Positions 1-14,400 of a stretch of 64,000 nt of DNA are shown one piece after another (positions within the stretch are counted from its first letter, which is position 1; every line of letters starts with the position of its first letter). Source of the stretch: Ecdyonurus torrentis (Eukaryota > Arthropoda > Insecta > Ephemeroptera > Heptageniidae); contig OX439137.1 in NCBI GenBank assembly GCA_949318235.1, forward strand, positions 25,016,922 to 25,080,921, given 5' to 3'. Under the pieces are notes generated by a model. It worked only from the letters and a program-made list of their open reading frames with translations. It made no database searches and was not told where the DNA came from. The translations under genes and the position numbers were made by a program.

Positions 1-518
1 GCTTCACATAATACACACACGTATGTTTGTAACAAAGCTGTAGGCGTTCGAACCTATTAGGAAATCTCGTTTAATTCCCTGTCTTGATGTTTATGTATTT
101 TACATAAGCCTTTTATGTGTTTGTTTGACCGTATTTTAGAAAAATAATTATGTTAAAGGAATCTGTAAAATATAACACAAGATATACACACACCTATCTT
201 TGTGTGTGGGTAGTACAAATCCCAATCTATGTTGAAAATTAGTTTTGAATCCTAGCGCGATGTTTTTGTATTTTTCATAAGCTATAATTATGTATTTAAG
301 ATTAATTAAGTAAAAATATTATGTTTAAAGAATAGGTAAAAATAGGCATCGCATAATACACACATCTATGTTTGTGAGCAAGCAGTGAGGGTCCCCACCG
401 ATCTTGAAATCTCGTTTTTTTTCATGGCACAATGTTTTTGTATTTTACATAATGCTTTCATATGTTTTTAATATAGTAAAAAGTGAAAATTTTGAGATTA
501 AACGATCGGTAAAAAAAA
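1..518. repeat. Representative trimer: subunits A (1-173), B (174-345), C (346-518)
   Basis: The three subunits align at two shared boxes. Box 1 is ACACAC followed by a few bases and TATGTTTGT; its TACACAC core is at 12, 185 and 357 (B reads TATCTTTGT here, TATGTTTGT in most copies). Box 2 is GATGTTTNTGTATTTT (AATG in C), starting at about 85, 259 and 431. Spacings of 172-174 bp define the subunit length. A is marked by GCTGTAGGCGTYCGAACC, B by GGGTAGTACAAATCCC and C by GCAGTGAGGGTCC. The subunits are clearly diverged from one another, while the same subunit in different trimers is nearly identical. That is the usual sign of homogenisation at the level of the higher-order repeat. Confidence 0.9.
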
Positions 519-3500
519 GCTTCACATAATACACACATGTTTGTTTGTAACAAAGCTGTAGGCGTCCGAACCTATTAGGAAATCTCGTTTAATTCCCTGT
601 CTTGATGTTAACGTATTTTACATAAGCCTTTTATGTGTTTGTTTGACCGCATTTTAGAGAAAATATTATGTTAAAGGAATCTGTAAAATATAACACAAGA
701 TATACACACACCTATGTTTGTGTGTGGGTAGTACAAATCCCAATCTATGTTGAAAATTAGTTTTGAATCCTAGCGCGATGTTTTTGTATTTTTCATAAGC
801 CATAATTATGTATTTAAGATAATATTAAGTAAAAATATTATGTTTAAAGAATATTTAAAATAGGCATTGCATAATACACACATCTATGTTTGTTTGCAAA
901 CAGTGAGGGTCCTTACCGATCTTGAAATCTTGTTTTATTTCATGGCGCAATGTTTTTGTATTTTACTTAATGCATTCATATGTTTTTTAGATCGTAAAAA
1001 GTAAAAATTTTGTGATTAAACGATCGGTAAAAACAAGCTTCACATAATACACACACGTATGTTTGTAAGAAAGCTGTAGGCGTCCGAACCTATTAGGAAA
1101 TCTCGTTTAATTCCCTGTCTTGATGTTTATGTATTTTACATAAGCAATTTATGTGTTTTTTTGACCGTAATTTAGAGAAAATATTATGTTAAAGGAATCT
1201 GTAAAATATAACACAAGTTATACACACACCTATGTTTGTGTGTGGGTAGTACAAATCCCAATCTATGTTGAAAATTAGTTTTGAATCCTAGCGCGATGTT
1301 TTTGTATTTTTTATAAGCCATAATTATGTATTTAAGCTAATATTAAGTAAAAATATTATGTTTAAAGAATATTCAAAATAGGCATTGCATAATACACACA
1401 TCTATGTTTGTGAGCAAGCAGTGAGGGTCCCCACCGATCTTGAAATCTTGTTTTATTTCATGGCGCAATGTTTTTGTATTTTACTTAATGCATTCATATG
1501 TTTTTTAGATAGTAAAAAGTGAAAATGTTGTGATTAAACGATCGGTAAAAAAAAGCTTCACATAATACACACACGTATGTTTGTAAAAAAGCTGTAGGCG
1601 TCCGAAACTATTAGGAAATCTCGTTTAATTCCCTGTCTTGATGTTTATGTATTTTACATAAGCCTTGTATGTGTTTGTTTGACCGTACTTTAGAGAAAAT
1701 ATTATGTTAAAGGAATCTGTAAAATATAACACAAGATATACACACACCTATGTTTGTGTGTGGGTAGTACAAATCCCAATCTATGTTGAAAATTAGTTTT
1801 GAATCCTAGCGCGATGTTTTTGTATTTTTTATAAGCCATAATTATATATTTAAGCTAATATTAAGTAAAAATATTATGTTTAAAAATATTTATAATAGGC
1901 ATCGCATAATACACACATCTATGTTTGTGAGCAAGCAGTGAGGGTCCCCACCGATCTTAAAATCTTGTTTTATTTCATGGCGCAATGTTTTTGTATTTTA
2001 CTTAATGCATTCATATGTTTTTTAGATCGTAAAAAGTAAAAATTTTGTGATTAAACGATCGGTAAAAACAAGCTTCACATAATACACACACGTATGTTTG
2101 TAAGAAAGCTGTAGGCGTCCGAACCTATTAGGAAATCTCGTTTAATTCCCTGTCTTGATGTTTATGTATTTTACATAAGCAATTTATGTGTTTTTTTGAC
2201 CGTAATTTAGAGAAAATATTATGTTAAAGGAATCTGTAAAATATAACACAAGAGATACACACACCTATGTTTGTGTGTGGGTAGTACAAATCCCAATCTA
2301 TGTTGAAAATAAGTTTTGAATCCTAGCGCGATGTTTTTGTATTTTTCATAAGCCATAAATAATTATGTATTTAAGATACTATTAAGTAAATATTATTTTT
2401 AAAGAAAAATTTAAAATAGGCATCGCATAATACACACATTTATGTTTGTGAGCAGGCAGTGAGGGTCCCCACCGATCTTGAAATCTTGTTCTATTTCATG
2501 GCGCAATGTTTTTGTATTTTACATAATGTATTCAATTTTTTTTAGATAGTAAAAGGTGAAAATGTTGTGATTAAAGGATCAATAAAAACAAGCTTCACTT
2601 AATACACACACGTATGTTTGTAAGAAAGCTGTAGGCGTCCGAACCTATTAGGAAATCTCGTTTAATTCCCTGTCTTGATGTTTATGTATTTTACATAAGC
2701 AATTTATGTGTTTTTTTGACCGTAATTTAGAGAAAATATTATGTTAAAGGAATCTGTAAAATATAACACAAGATATACACACACCTATGTTTGTGTGTGG
2801 GTAGTACAAATCCCAATCTATGTTGAAAATTAGTTTTGAATCCTAGCGCGATGTTTTTGTATTTTTCATAAGCCATAATTATGTATTTAAGATAATATTA
2901 AGTAAAAATATTATGTTTAAAGAATATTTAAAATAGGAATTGCATAATACACACATCTATGTTTGTGAGCAAGCAGTGAGGGTCCCCACCGATCTTGAAA
3001 TCTTGTTTTATTTCATGGCGCAATGTTTTTGTATTTTACTTAATGCATTCATATGTTTTTTAGATCGTAAAAAGTGAAAATTTTGTGATTAAACGATCGG
3101 TAAAAACAAGCTTCACATAATACACACACGTATGTTTGTAAGAAAGCTGTAGGCGTCCGAACCTATTAGGAAATCTCGTTTAATTCCCTGTCTTGATGTT
3201 TATGTATTTTACATAAGCAATTTATGTGTTTTTTTGACCGTAATTTAGAGAAAATATTATGTTAAAGGAATCTGTAAAATATAACACAAGATATACACAC
3301 ACCTATGTTTGTGTGTGGGTAGTACAAATCCCAATCTATGTTGAAAATTAGTTTTGAATCCTAGCGCGATGTTTTTGTATTTTTCATAAGCCATAAATAA
3401 TTATGTATTTAAGATACTATTAAGTAAATATTATTTTTAAAGAAAAATTTAAAATAGGCATCGCATAATACACACATTTATGTTTGTAAGCAAGCAGTGA

Positions 3501-4147
3501 GGGTCCCCACCGATCTCGAAATCTTGTTCTATTTCATGGCGCAATGTTTTTGTATTTTACATAATGCATTCAATTTTTTTAGATAGTAAAAAGTGAAAAT
3601 GTTGTGATTAAACGATCGGTAAAAAAAAGCTTCACATAATACACACACGTATGTTTGTAACAAAGCTGTAGGCGTTCGAACCTATTAGGAAATCTCGTTT
3701 AATTCCCTGTCTTGATGTTTATGTATTTTACATAAGCCTTTTATGTGTTTGTTTGACCGTATTTTAGAAAAATAATTATGTTAAAGGAATCTGTAAAATA
3801 TAACACAAGATATACACACACCTATCTTTGTGTGTGGGTAGTACAAATCCCAATCTATGTTGAAAATTAGTTTTGAATCCTAGCGCGATGTTTTTGTATT
3901 TTTCATAAGCTATAATTATGTATTTAAGATAATATTAAGTAAAAATATTATGTTTAAAGAATAGGTAAAAATAGGCATCGCATAATACACACATCTATGT
4001 TTGTGAGCAAGCAGTGAGGGTCCCCACCGATCTTGAAATCTCGTTTTTTTTCATGGCACAATGTTTTTGTATTTTACATAATGCTTTCATATGTTTTTAA
4101 TATAGTAAAAAGTGAAAATTTTGAGATTAAACGATCGGTAAAAAAAA

Positions 4148-4666
4148 GCTTCACATAATACACACATGTTTGTTTGTAACAAAGCTGTAGGCGTCCGAAC
4201 CTATTAGGAAATCTCGTTTAATTCCCTGTCTTGATGTTAACGTATTTTACATAAGCCTTTTATGTGTTTGTTTGACCGTATTTTAGAGAAAATATTATGT
4301 TAAAGGAATCTGTAAAATATAACACAAGATATACACACACCTATGTTTGTGTGTGGGTAGTACAAATCCCAATCTATGTTGAAAATTAGTTTTGAATCCT
4401 AGCGCGATGTTTTTGTATTTTTCATAAGCCATAAATAATTATGTATTTAAGATACTATTAAGTAAATATTATTTTTAAAGAAAAATTTAAAATAGGCATC
4501 GCATAATACACACATTTATGTTTGTAAGCAAGCAGTGAGGGTCCCCACCGATCTTGAAATCTTGTTCTATTTCATGGCGCAATGTTTTTGTATTTTACAT
4601 AATGCATTCAATTTTTTTAGATAGTAAAAAGTGAAAATGTTGTGATTAAACGATCGGTAAAAACAA
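4148..4666. repeat. Chimeric satellite trimer (type 2 / type 7)
   Basis: The first half is type 2 (CATGTTTGTTTGT in A, TTAACGTATTTT). From about 4430 it switches to the CATAAATAATTATG variant and then TAAGCAAGCAG and CTTGTTCTATTT, which belong to the type 7 trimer at 3110. The switch lies in subunit B and suggests unequal exchange or gene conversion. Confidence 0.7.
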
Positions 4667-7600
4667 GCTTCACATAATACACACACGTATGTTTGTAACA
4701 AAGCTGTAGGCGTTCGAACCTATTAGGAAATCTCGTTTAATTCCCTGTCTTGATGTTTATGTATTTTACATAAGCCTTTTATGTGTTTGTTTGACCGTAT
4801 TTTAGAAAAATAATTATGTTAAAGGAATCTGTAAAATATAACACAAGATATACACACACCTATCTTTGTGTGTGGGTAGTACAAATCCCAATCTATGTTG
4901 AAAATTAGTTTTGAATCCTAGCGCGATGTTTTTGTATTTTTCATAAGCTATAATTATGTATTTAAGATTAATTAAGTAAAAATATTATGTTTAAAGAATA
5001 GGTAAAAATAGGCATCGCATAATACACACATCTATGTTTGTGAGCAAGCAGTGAGGGTCCCCACCGATCTTGAAATCTCGTTTTTTTTCATGGCACAATG
5101 TTTTTGTATTTTACATAATGCTTTCATATGTTTTTAATATAGTAAAAAGTGAAAATTTTGAGATTAAACGATCGGTAAAAAAAAGCTTCACATAATACAC
5201 ACATGTTTGTTTGTAACAAAGCTGTAGGCGTCCGAACCTATTAGGAAATCTCGTTTAATTCCCTGTCTTGATGTTAACGTATTTTACATAAGCCTTTTAT
5301 GTGTTTGTTTGACCGCATTTTAGAGAAAATATTATGTTAAAGGAATCTGTAAAATATAACACAAGATATACACACACCTATGTTTGTGTGTGGGTAGTAC
5401 AAATCCCAATCTATGTTGAAAATTAGTTTTGAATCCTAGCGCGATGTTTTTGTATTTTTCATAAGCCATAATTATGTATTTAAGATAATATTAAGTAAAA
5501 ATATTATGTTTAAAGAATATTTAAAATAGGCATTGCATAATACACACATCTATGTTTGTTTGCAAACAGTGAGGGTCCTTACCGATCTTGAAATCTTGTT
5601 TTATTTCATGGCGCAATGTTTTTGTATTTTACTTAATGCATTCATATGTTTTTTAGATCGTAAAAAGTAAAAATTTTGTGATTAAACGATCGGTAAAAAC
5701 AAGCTTCACATAATACACACACGTATGTTTGTAAGAAAGCTGTAGGCGTCCGAACCTATTAGGAAATCTCGTTTAATTCCCTGTCTTGATGTTTATGTAT
5801 TTTACATAAGCAATTTATGTGTTTTTTTGACCGTAATTTAGAGAAAATATTATGTTAAAGGAATCTGTAAAATATAACACAAGTTATACACACACCTATG
5901 TTTGTGTGTGGGTAGTACAAATCCCAATCTATGTTGAAAATTAGTTTTGAATCCTAGCGCGATGTTTTTGTATTTTTTATAAGCCATAATTATGTATTTA
6001 AGCTAATATTAAGTAAAAATATTATGTTTAAAGAATATTCAAAATAGGCATTGCATAATACACACATCTATGTTTGTGAGCAAGCAGTGAGGGTCCCCAC
6101 CGATCTTGAAATCTTGTTTTATTTCATGGCGCAATGTTTTTGTATTTTACTTAATGCATTCATATGTTTTTTAGATAGTAAAAAGTGAAAATGTTGTGAT
6201 TAAACGATCGGTAAAAAAAAGCTTCACATAATACACACACGTATGTTTGTAAAAAAGCTGTAGGCGTCCGAAACTATTAGGAAATCTCGTTTAATTCCCT
6301 GTCTTGATGTTTATGTATTTTACATAAGCCTTGTATGTGTTTGTTTGACCGTACTTTAGAGAAAATATTATGTTAAAGGAATCTGTAAAATATAACACAA
6401 GATATACACACACCTATGTTTGTGTGTGGGTAGTACAAATCCCAATCTATGTTGAAAATTAGTTTTGAATCCTAGCGCGATGTTTTTGTATTTTTTATAA
6501 GCCATAATTATATATTTAAGCTAATATTAAGTAAAAATATTATGTTTAAAAATATTTATAATAGGCATCGCATAATACACACATCTATGTTTGTGAGCAA
6601 GCAGTGAGGGTCCCCACCGATCTTAAAATCTTGTTTTATTTCATGGCGCAATGTTTTTGTATTTTACTTAATGCATTCATATGTTTTTTAGATCGTAAAA
6701 AGTAAAAATTTTGTGATTAAACGATCGGTAAAAACAAGCTTCACATAATACACACACGTATGTTTGTAAGAAAGCTGTAGGCGTCCGAACCTATTAGGAA
6801 ATCTCGTTTAATTCCCTGTCTTGATGTTTATGTATTTTACATAAGCAATTTATGTGTTTTTTTGACCGTAATTTAGAGAAAATATTATGTTAAAGGAATC
6901 TGTAAAATATAACACAAGAGATACACACACCTATGTTTGTGTGTGGGTAGTACAAATCCCAATCTATGTTGAAAATAAGTTTTGAATCCTAGCGCGATGT
7001 TTTTGTATTTTTCATAAGCCATAAATAATTATGTATTTAAGATACTATTAAGTAAATATTATTTTTAAAGAAAAATTTAAAATAGGCATCGCATAATACA
7101 CACATTTATGTTTGTGAGCAGGCAGTGAGGGTCCCCACCGATCTTGAAATCTTGTTCTATTTCATGGCGCAATGTTTTTGTATTTTACATAATGTATTCA
7201 ATTTTTTTTAGATAGTAAAAGGTGAAAATGTTGTGATTAAAGGATCAATAAAAACAAGCTTCACTTAATACACACACGTATGTTTGTAAGAAAGCTGTAG
7301 GCGTCCGAACCTATTAGGAAATCTCGTTTAATTCCCTGTCTTGATGTTTATGTATTTTACATAAGCAATTTATGTGTTTTTTTGACCGTAATTTAGAGAA
7401 AATATTATGTTAAAGGAATCTGTAAAATATAACACAAGATATACACACACCTATGTTTGTGTGTGGGTAGTACAAATCCCAATCTATGTTGAAAATTAGT
7501 TTTGAATCCTAGCGCGATGTTTTTGTATTTTTCATAAGCCATAATTATGTATTTAAGATAATATTAAGTAAAAATATTATGTTTAAAGAATATTTAAAAT

Positions 7601-9331
7601 AGGAATTGCATAATACACACATCTATGTTTGTGAGCAAGCAGTGAGGGTCCCCACCGATCTTGAAATCTTGTTTTATTTCATGGCGCAATGTTTTTGTAT
7701 TTTACTTAATGCATTCATATGTTTTTTAGATCGTAAAAAGTGAAAATTTTGTGATTAAACGATCGGTAAAAACAAGCTTCACATAATACACACACGTATG
7801 TTTGTAAGAAAGCTGTAGGCGTCCGAACCTATTAGGAAATCTCGTTTAATTCCCTGTCTTGATGTTTATGTATTTTACATAAGCAATTTATGTGTTTTTT
7901 TGACCGTAATTTAGAGAAAATATTATGTTAAAGGAATCTGTAAAATATAACACAAGATATACACACACCTATGTTTGTGTGTGGGTAGTACAAATCCCAA
8001 TCTATGTTGAAAATTAGTTTTGAATCCTAGCGCGATGTTTTTGTATTTTTCATAAGCCATAAATAATTATGTATTTAAGATACTATTAAGTAAATATTAT
8101 TTTTAAAGAAAAATTTAAAATAGGCATCGCATAATACACACATTTATGTTTGTAAGCAAGCAGTGAGGGTCCCCACCGATCTCGAAATCTTGTTCTATTT
8201 CATGGCGCAATGTTTTTGTATTTTACATAATGCATTCAATTTTTTTAGATAGTAAAAAGTGAAAATGTTGTGATTAAACGATCGGTAAAAAAAAGCTTCA
8301 CATAATACACACACGTATGTTTGTAACAAAGCTGTAGGCGTTCGAACCTATTAGGAAATCTCGTTTAATTCCCTGTCTTGATGTTTATGTATTTTACATA
8401 AGCCTTTTATGTGTTTGTTTGACCGTATTTTAGAAAAATAATTATGTTAAAGGAATCTGTAAAATATAACACAAGATATACACACACCTATCTTTGTGTG
8501 TGGGTAGTACAAATCCCAATCTATGTTGAAAATTAGTTTTGAATCCTAGCGCGATGTTTTTGTATTTTTCATAAGCTATAATTATGTATTTAAGATAATA
8601 TTAAGTAAAAATATTATGTTTAAAGAATAGGTAAAAATAGGCATCGCATAATACACACATCTATGTTTGTGAGCAAGCAGTGAGGGTCCCCACCGATCTT
8701 GAAATCTCGTTTTTTTTCATGGCACAATGTTTTTGTATTTTACATAATGCTTTCATATGTTTTTAATATAGTAAAAAGTGAAAATTTTGAGATTAAACGA
8801 TCGGTAAAAAAAAGCTTCACATAATACACACATGTTTGTTTGTAACAAAGCTGTAGGCGTCCGAACCTATTAGGAAATCTCGTTTAATTCCCTGTCTTGA
8901 TGTTAACGTATTTTACATAAGCCTTTTATGTGTTTGTTTGACCGTATTTTAGAGAAAATATTATGTTAAAGGAATCTGTAAAATATAACACAAGATATAC
9001 ACACACCTATGTTTGTGTGTGGGTAGTACAAATCCCAATCTATGTTGAAAATTAGTTTTGAATCCTAGCGCGATGTTTTTGTATTTTTCATAAGCCATAA
9101 TTATGTATTTAAGATAATATTAAGTAAAAATATTATGTTTAAAGAATATTTAAAATAGGCATTGCATAATACACACATCTATGTTTGTTTGCAAACAGTG
9201 AGGGTCCTTACCGATCTTGAAATCTTGTTTTATTTCATGGCGCAATGTTTTTGTATTTTACTTAATGCATTCATATGTTTTTTAGATCGTAAAAAGTAAA
9301 AATTTTGTGATTAAACGATCGGTAAAAACAA
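4667..9331. repeat. Nine-trimer superrepeat, copy 2
   Basis: Repeats 1-4666 at a constant offset: anchors 5185, 5703, 6221, 6738, 7258, 7776, 8295 and 8814 are each 4,666 bp beyond those of copy 1. Rare private variants such as GACCGCATTTTAG and AGATTAATTAAG are present in both copies, so the duplication is recent. The copies part in the last trimer: the one at 8814 is pure type 2, while the one at 4148 is chimeric. Confidence 0.85.
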
Positions 9332-9849
9332 GCTTCACATAATACACACACGTATGTTTGTAAGAAAGCTGTAGGCGTCCGAACCTATTAGGAAATCTCG
9401 TTTAATTCCCTGTCTTGATGTTTATGTATTTTACATAAGCAATTTATGTGTTTGTTTGACCGTATTTTAGAAAAATAATTATGTTAAAGGAATCTGTAAA
9501 ATATAACACAAGATATACACACACCTATCTTTGTGTGTGGGTAGTACAAATCCCAATCTATGTTGAAAATTAGTTTTGAATCCTAGCGCGATGTTTTTGT
9601 ATTTTTCATAAGCTATAATTATGTATTTAAGATTAATTAAGTAAAAATATTATGTTTAAAGAATAGGTAAAAATAGGCATCGCATAATACACACATCTAT
9701 GTTTGTGAGCAAGCAGTGAGGGTCCCCACCGATCTTGAAATCTCGTTTTTTTTCATGGCACAATGTTTTTGTATTTTACATAATGCTTTCATATGTTTTT
9801 AATATAGTAAAAAGTGAAAATTTTGAGATTAAACGATCGGTAAAAAAAA
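9332..9849. repeat. Chimeric satellite trimer (type 3 / type 1)
   Basis: Subunit A begins as type 3 (GTAAGAAAGC, ATAAGCAATTTATG). At about 9450 it changes to type 1 features (GTTTGTTTGACCG, AGAAAAATAATTATG, CTATCTTTGTG). This marks the right edge of the second 4,666-bp superrepeat. Confidence 0.7.
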
Positions 9850-11403
9850 GCTTCACATAATACACACATGTTTGTTTGTAACAAAGCTGTAGGCGTCCGA
9901 ACCTATTAGGAAATCTCGTTTAATTCCCTGTCTTGATGTTAACGTATTTTACATAAGCCTTTTATGTGTTTGTTTGACCGTATTTTAGAGAAAATATTAT
10001 GTTAAAGGAATCTGTAAAATATAACACAAGATATACACACACCTATGTTTGTGTGTGGGTAGTACAAATCCCAATCTATGTTGAAAATTAGTTTTGAATC
10101 CTAGCGCGATGTTTTTGTATTTTTCATAAGCCATAATTATGTATTTAAGATAATATTAAGTAAAAATATTATGTTTAAAGAATAGGTAAAAATAGGCATC
10201 GCATAATACACACATCTATGTTTGTGAGCAAGCAGTGAGGGTCCCCACCGATCTTGAAATCTCGTTTTTTTTCATGGCACAATGTTTTTGTATTTTACAT
10301 AATGCATTCATATGTTTTTAAGATAGTAAAAAGTGAAAATGTTGTGATTAAAGGATCGGTAAAAAAAAGCTTCACATAATACACACTCGTATATTTGTAA
10401 GAAAGCTGTAGGCGTCCGAACCTATTAGGAAATCTCGTTTAATTCCCTGTCTTGATGTTAACGTATTTTACATAAGCCTTTTATGTGTTTGTTTGACCGT
10501 ATTTTAGAGAAAATATTATGTTAAAGGAATCTGTAAAATATAACACAAGATATACACACACCTATGTTTGTGTGTGGGTAGTACAAATCCCAATCTATGT
10601 TGAAAATTAGTTTTGAATCCTAGCGCGATGTTTTTGTATTTTTTATAAGCCATAATTATGTATTTAAGCTAATATTAAGTAAAAATATTATGTTTAAAGA
10701 ATATTCAAAATAGGCATTGCATAATACACACATCTATGTTTGTGAGCAAGCAGTGAGGGTCCCCACCGATCTTGAAATCTTGTTTTATTTCATGGCGCAA
10801 TGTTTTTGTATTTTACTTAATGCATTCATATGTTTTTTAGATAGTAAAAAGTGAAAATGTTGTGATTAAACGATCGGTAAAAAAAAGCTTCACATAATAC
10901 ACACACGTATGTTTGTAAAAAAGCTGTAGGCGTCCGAACCTATTAGGAAATCTCGTTTAATTCCCTGTCTTGATGTTTATGTATTTTACATAAGCCTTGT
11001 ATGTGTTTGTTTGACCGTACTTTAGAGAAAATATTATGTTAAAGGAATCTGTAAAATATAACACAAGATATACACACACCTATGTTTGTGTGTGGGTAGT
11101 ACAAATCCCAATCTATGTTGAAAATTAGTTTTGAATCCTAGCGCGATGTTTTTGTATTTTTTATAAGCCATAATTATATATTTAAGCTAATATTAAGTAA
11201 AAATATTATGTTTAAAAATATTTATAATAGGCATCGCATAATACACACATCTATGTTTGTGAGCAAGCAGTGAGGGTCCCCACCGATCTTAAAATCTTGT
11301 TTTATTTCATGGCGCAATGTTTTTGTATTTTACTTAATGCATTCATATGTTTTTTAGATCGTAAAAAGTAAAAATTTTGTGATTAAACGATCGGTAAAAA
11401 CAA

Positions 11404-14400
11404 GCTTCACATAATACACACACGTATGTTTGTAAGAAAGCTGTAGGCGTCCGAACCTATTAGGAAATCTCGTTTAATTCCCTGTCTTGATGTTTATGTA
11501 TTTTACATAAGCAATTTATGTGTTTTTTTGACCGTAATTTAGAGAAAATATTATGTTAAAGGAATCTGTAAAATATAACACAAGAGATACACACACCTAT
11601 GTTTGTGTGTGGGTAGTACAAATCCCAATCTATGTTGAAAATAAGTTTTGAATCCTAGCGCGATGTTTTTGTATTTTTCATAAGCCATAAATAATTATGT
11701 ATTTAAGATACTATTAAGTAAATATTATTTTTAAAGAAAAATTTAAAATAGGCATCGCATAATACACACATTTATGTTTGTGAGCAGGCAGTGAGGGTCC
11801 CCACCGATCTTGAAATCTTGTTCTATTTCATGGCGCAATGTTTTTGTATTTTACATAATGTATTCAATTTTTTTTAGATAGTAAAAAGTGAAAATGTTGT
11901 GATTAAAGGATCAATAAAAACAAGCTTCACTTAATACACACACGTATGTTTGTAAGAAAGCTGTAGGCGTCCGAACCTATTAGGAAATCTCGTTTAATTC
12001 CCTGTCTTGATGTTTATGTATTTTACATAAGCCTTTTATGTGTTTGTTTGACCGTATTTTAGAGAAAATATTATGTTAAAGGAATCTGTAAAATATAACA
12101 CAAGATATACACACACCTATGTTTGTGTGTGGGTAGTACAAATCCCAATCTATGTTGAAAATTAGTTTTGAATCCTAGCGCGATGTTTTTGTATTTTTCA
12201 TAAGCCATAATTATGTATTTAAGATAATATTAAGTAAAAATATTATGTTTAAAGAATATTTAAAATAGGAATTGCATAATACACACATCTATGTTTGTGA
12301 GCAAGCAGTGAGGGTCCCCACCGATCTTGAAATCTTGTTTTATTTCATGGCGCAATGTTTTTGTATTTTACTTAATGCATTCATATGTTTTTTAGATCGT
12401 AAAAAGTGAAAATTTTGTGATTAAACGATCGGTAAAAACAAGCTTCACATAATACACACACGTATGTTTGTAAGAAAGCTGTAGGCGTCCGAACCTATTA
12501 GGAAATCTCGTTTAATTCCCTGTCTTGATGTTTATGTATTTTACATAAGCCTTTTATGTGTTTGTTTGACCGTATTTTAGAGAAAATATTATGTTAAAGG
12601 AATCTGTAAAATATAACACAAGATATACACACACCTATGTTTGTGTGTGGGTAGTACAAATCCCAATCTATGTTGAAAATTAGTTTTGAATCCTAGCGCG
12701 ATGTTTTTGTATTTTTCATAAGCCATAATTATGTATTTAAGATAATATTAAGTAAAAATATTATGTTTAAAGAATATTTAAAATAGGCATTGCATAATAC
12801 ACACATCTATGTTTGTGAGCAAACAGTGAGGGTCCTTACCGATCTTGAAATCTTGTTTTATTTCATGGCGCAATGTTTTTGTATTTTACATAATGCATTC
12901 ATATGTTTTTAAGATAGTAAAAAGTGAAAATTTTGGGATTAAACAATTGAAAAAAAAAAGCTTCACTTAAAACACACACGCATGTTTGAAAGAAAGCTGT
13001 AGGCGTCCGAAACTATTAGGAAATCTCGTTTAATTCCCTGTCTTGATGTTAACGTATTTTACATAAGCCTTTTATGTGTTTGTTTGACCGTATTTTAGAG
13101 AAAATATTATGTTAAAGGAATCTGTAAAATATAACACAAGATATACACACACCTATGTTTGTGTGTGGGTAGTACAAATCCCAATCTATGTTGAAAATTA
13201 GTTTTGAATCCTAGCGCGATGTTTTTGTATTTTTCATAAGCCATAATTATGTATTTAAGATAATATTAAGTAAAAATATTATGTTTAAAGAATATTTAAA
13301 ATAGGCATTGCATAATACACACATCTATGTTTGTGAGCAAACAGTGAGGGTCCTTACCGATCTTGAAATCTTGTTTTATTTCATGGCGCAATGTTTTTGT
13401 ATTTTACTTAATGCATTCATATGTTTTTTAGATCGTAAAAAGTAAAAATTTTGTGATTAAACGATCGGTAAAAACAAGCTTCACATAATACACACACGTA
13501 TGTTTGTAAGAAAGCTGTAGGCGTCCGAACCTATTAGGAAATCTCGTTTAATTCCCTGTCTTGATGTTTATGTATTTTACATAAGCAATTTATGTGTTTT
13601 TTTGACCGTAATTTAGAGAAAATATTATGTTAAAGGAATCTGTAAAATATAACACAAGAGATACATACACCTATGTTTGTGTGTGGGTAGTACAAATCCC
13701 AATCTATGTTGAAAATAAGTTTTGAATCCTAGCGCGATGTTTTTGTATTTTTCATAAGCCATAAATAATTATGTATTTAAGATACTATTAAGTAAATATT
13801 ATTTTTAAAGAAAAATTTAAAATAGGCATCGCATAATACACACATTTATGTTTGTGAGCAGGCAGTGAGGGTCCCCACCGATCTTGAAATCTTGTTCTAT
13901 TTCATGGCGCAATGTTTTTGTATTTTACATAATGCATTCAATTTTTTTTAGATAGTAAAAAGTGAAAATGTTGTGATTAAAGAATCAATAAAAACAAGCT
14001 TCACATAATAAACACACGTTTGTTTTTAACAAAGTTGAAGGCGTCTGAATCTATTAGGAAATCTCGTTTAATTCCCTGTCTTGATGTTTATGTATTTTAC
14101 ATAAGCCTTTTATGTGTTTGTTTGACCGTATTTTAGAGAAAATATTATGTTAAAGGAATCTGTAAAATATAACACAAGATATACACACACCTTTGTTTGT
14201 GTGTAGGTAGTACAAATCCCAATCTATGTTGAAAATTAGTTTTGAATCCTAGCGCGATGTTTTTGTATTTTTCATAAGCCATAATTATGTATTAAAGATA
14301 ATATTAAGTAAAAATATTATGTTTAAAGAATATTTAAAATAGGCATTGCATAATACACACATCTATGTTTGTGAGCAAACAGTGAGGGTCCTTACCGATC

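Larger units (their letters stand above)
1..4666. repeat. Nine-trimer superrepeat, copy 1
   Basis: Nine successive trimers with distinguishable variants. The same order of variants restarts at 4667, giving a 4,666-bp period. Diagnostic variants: trimer 1 has GGCGTTCG and AAAAATAATTATG; trimer 2 has CATGTTTGTTTGT and TTTGCAAACAG; trimer 4 has GTAAAAAAGC and GTACTTTAG; trimers 5 and 7 carry CATAAATAATTATG. Trimer 8 (3629) is again type 1, so a seven-trimer period (3,628 bp) is nested inside. Confidence 0.85.
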
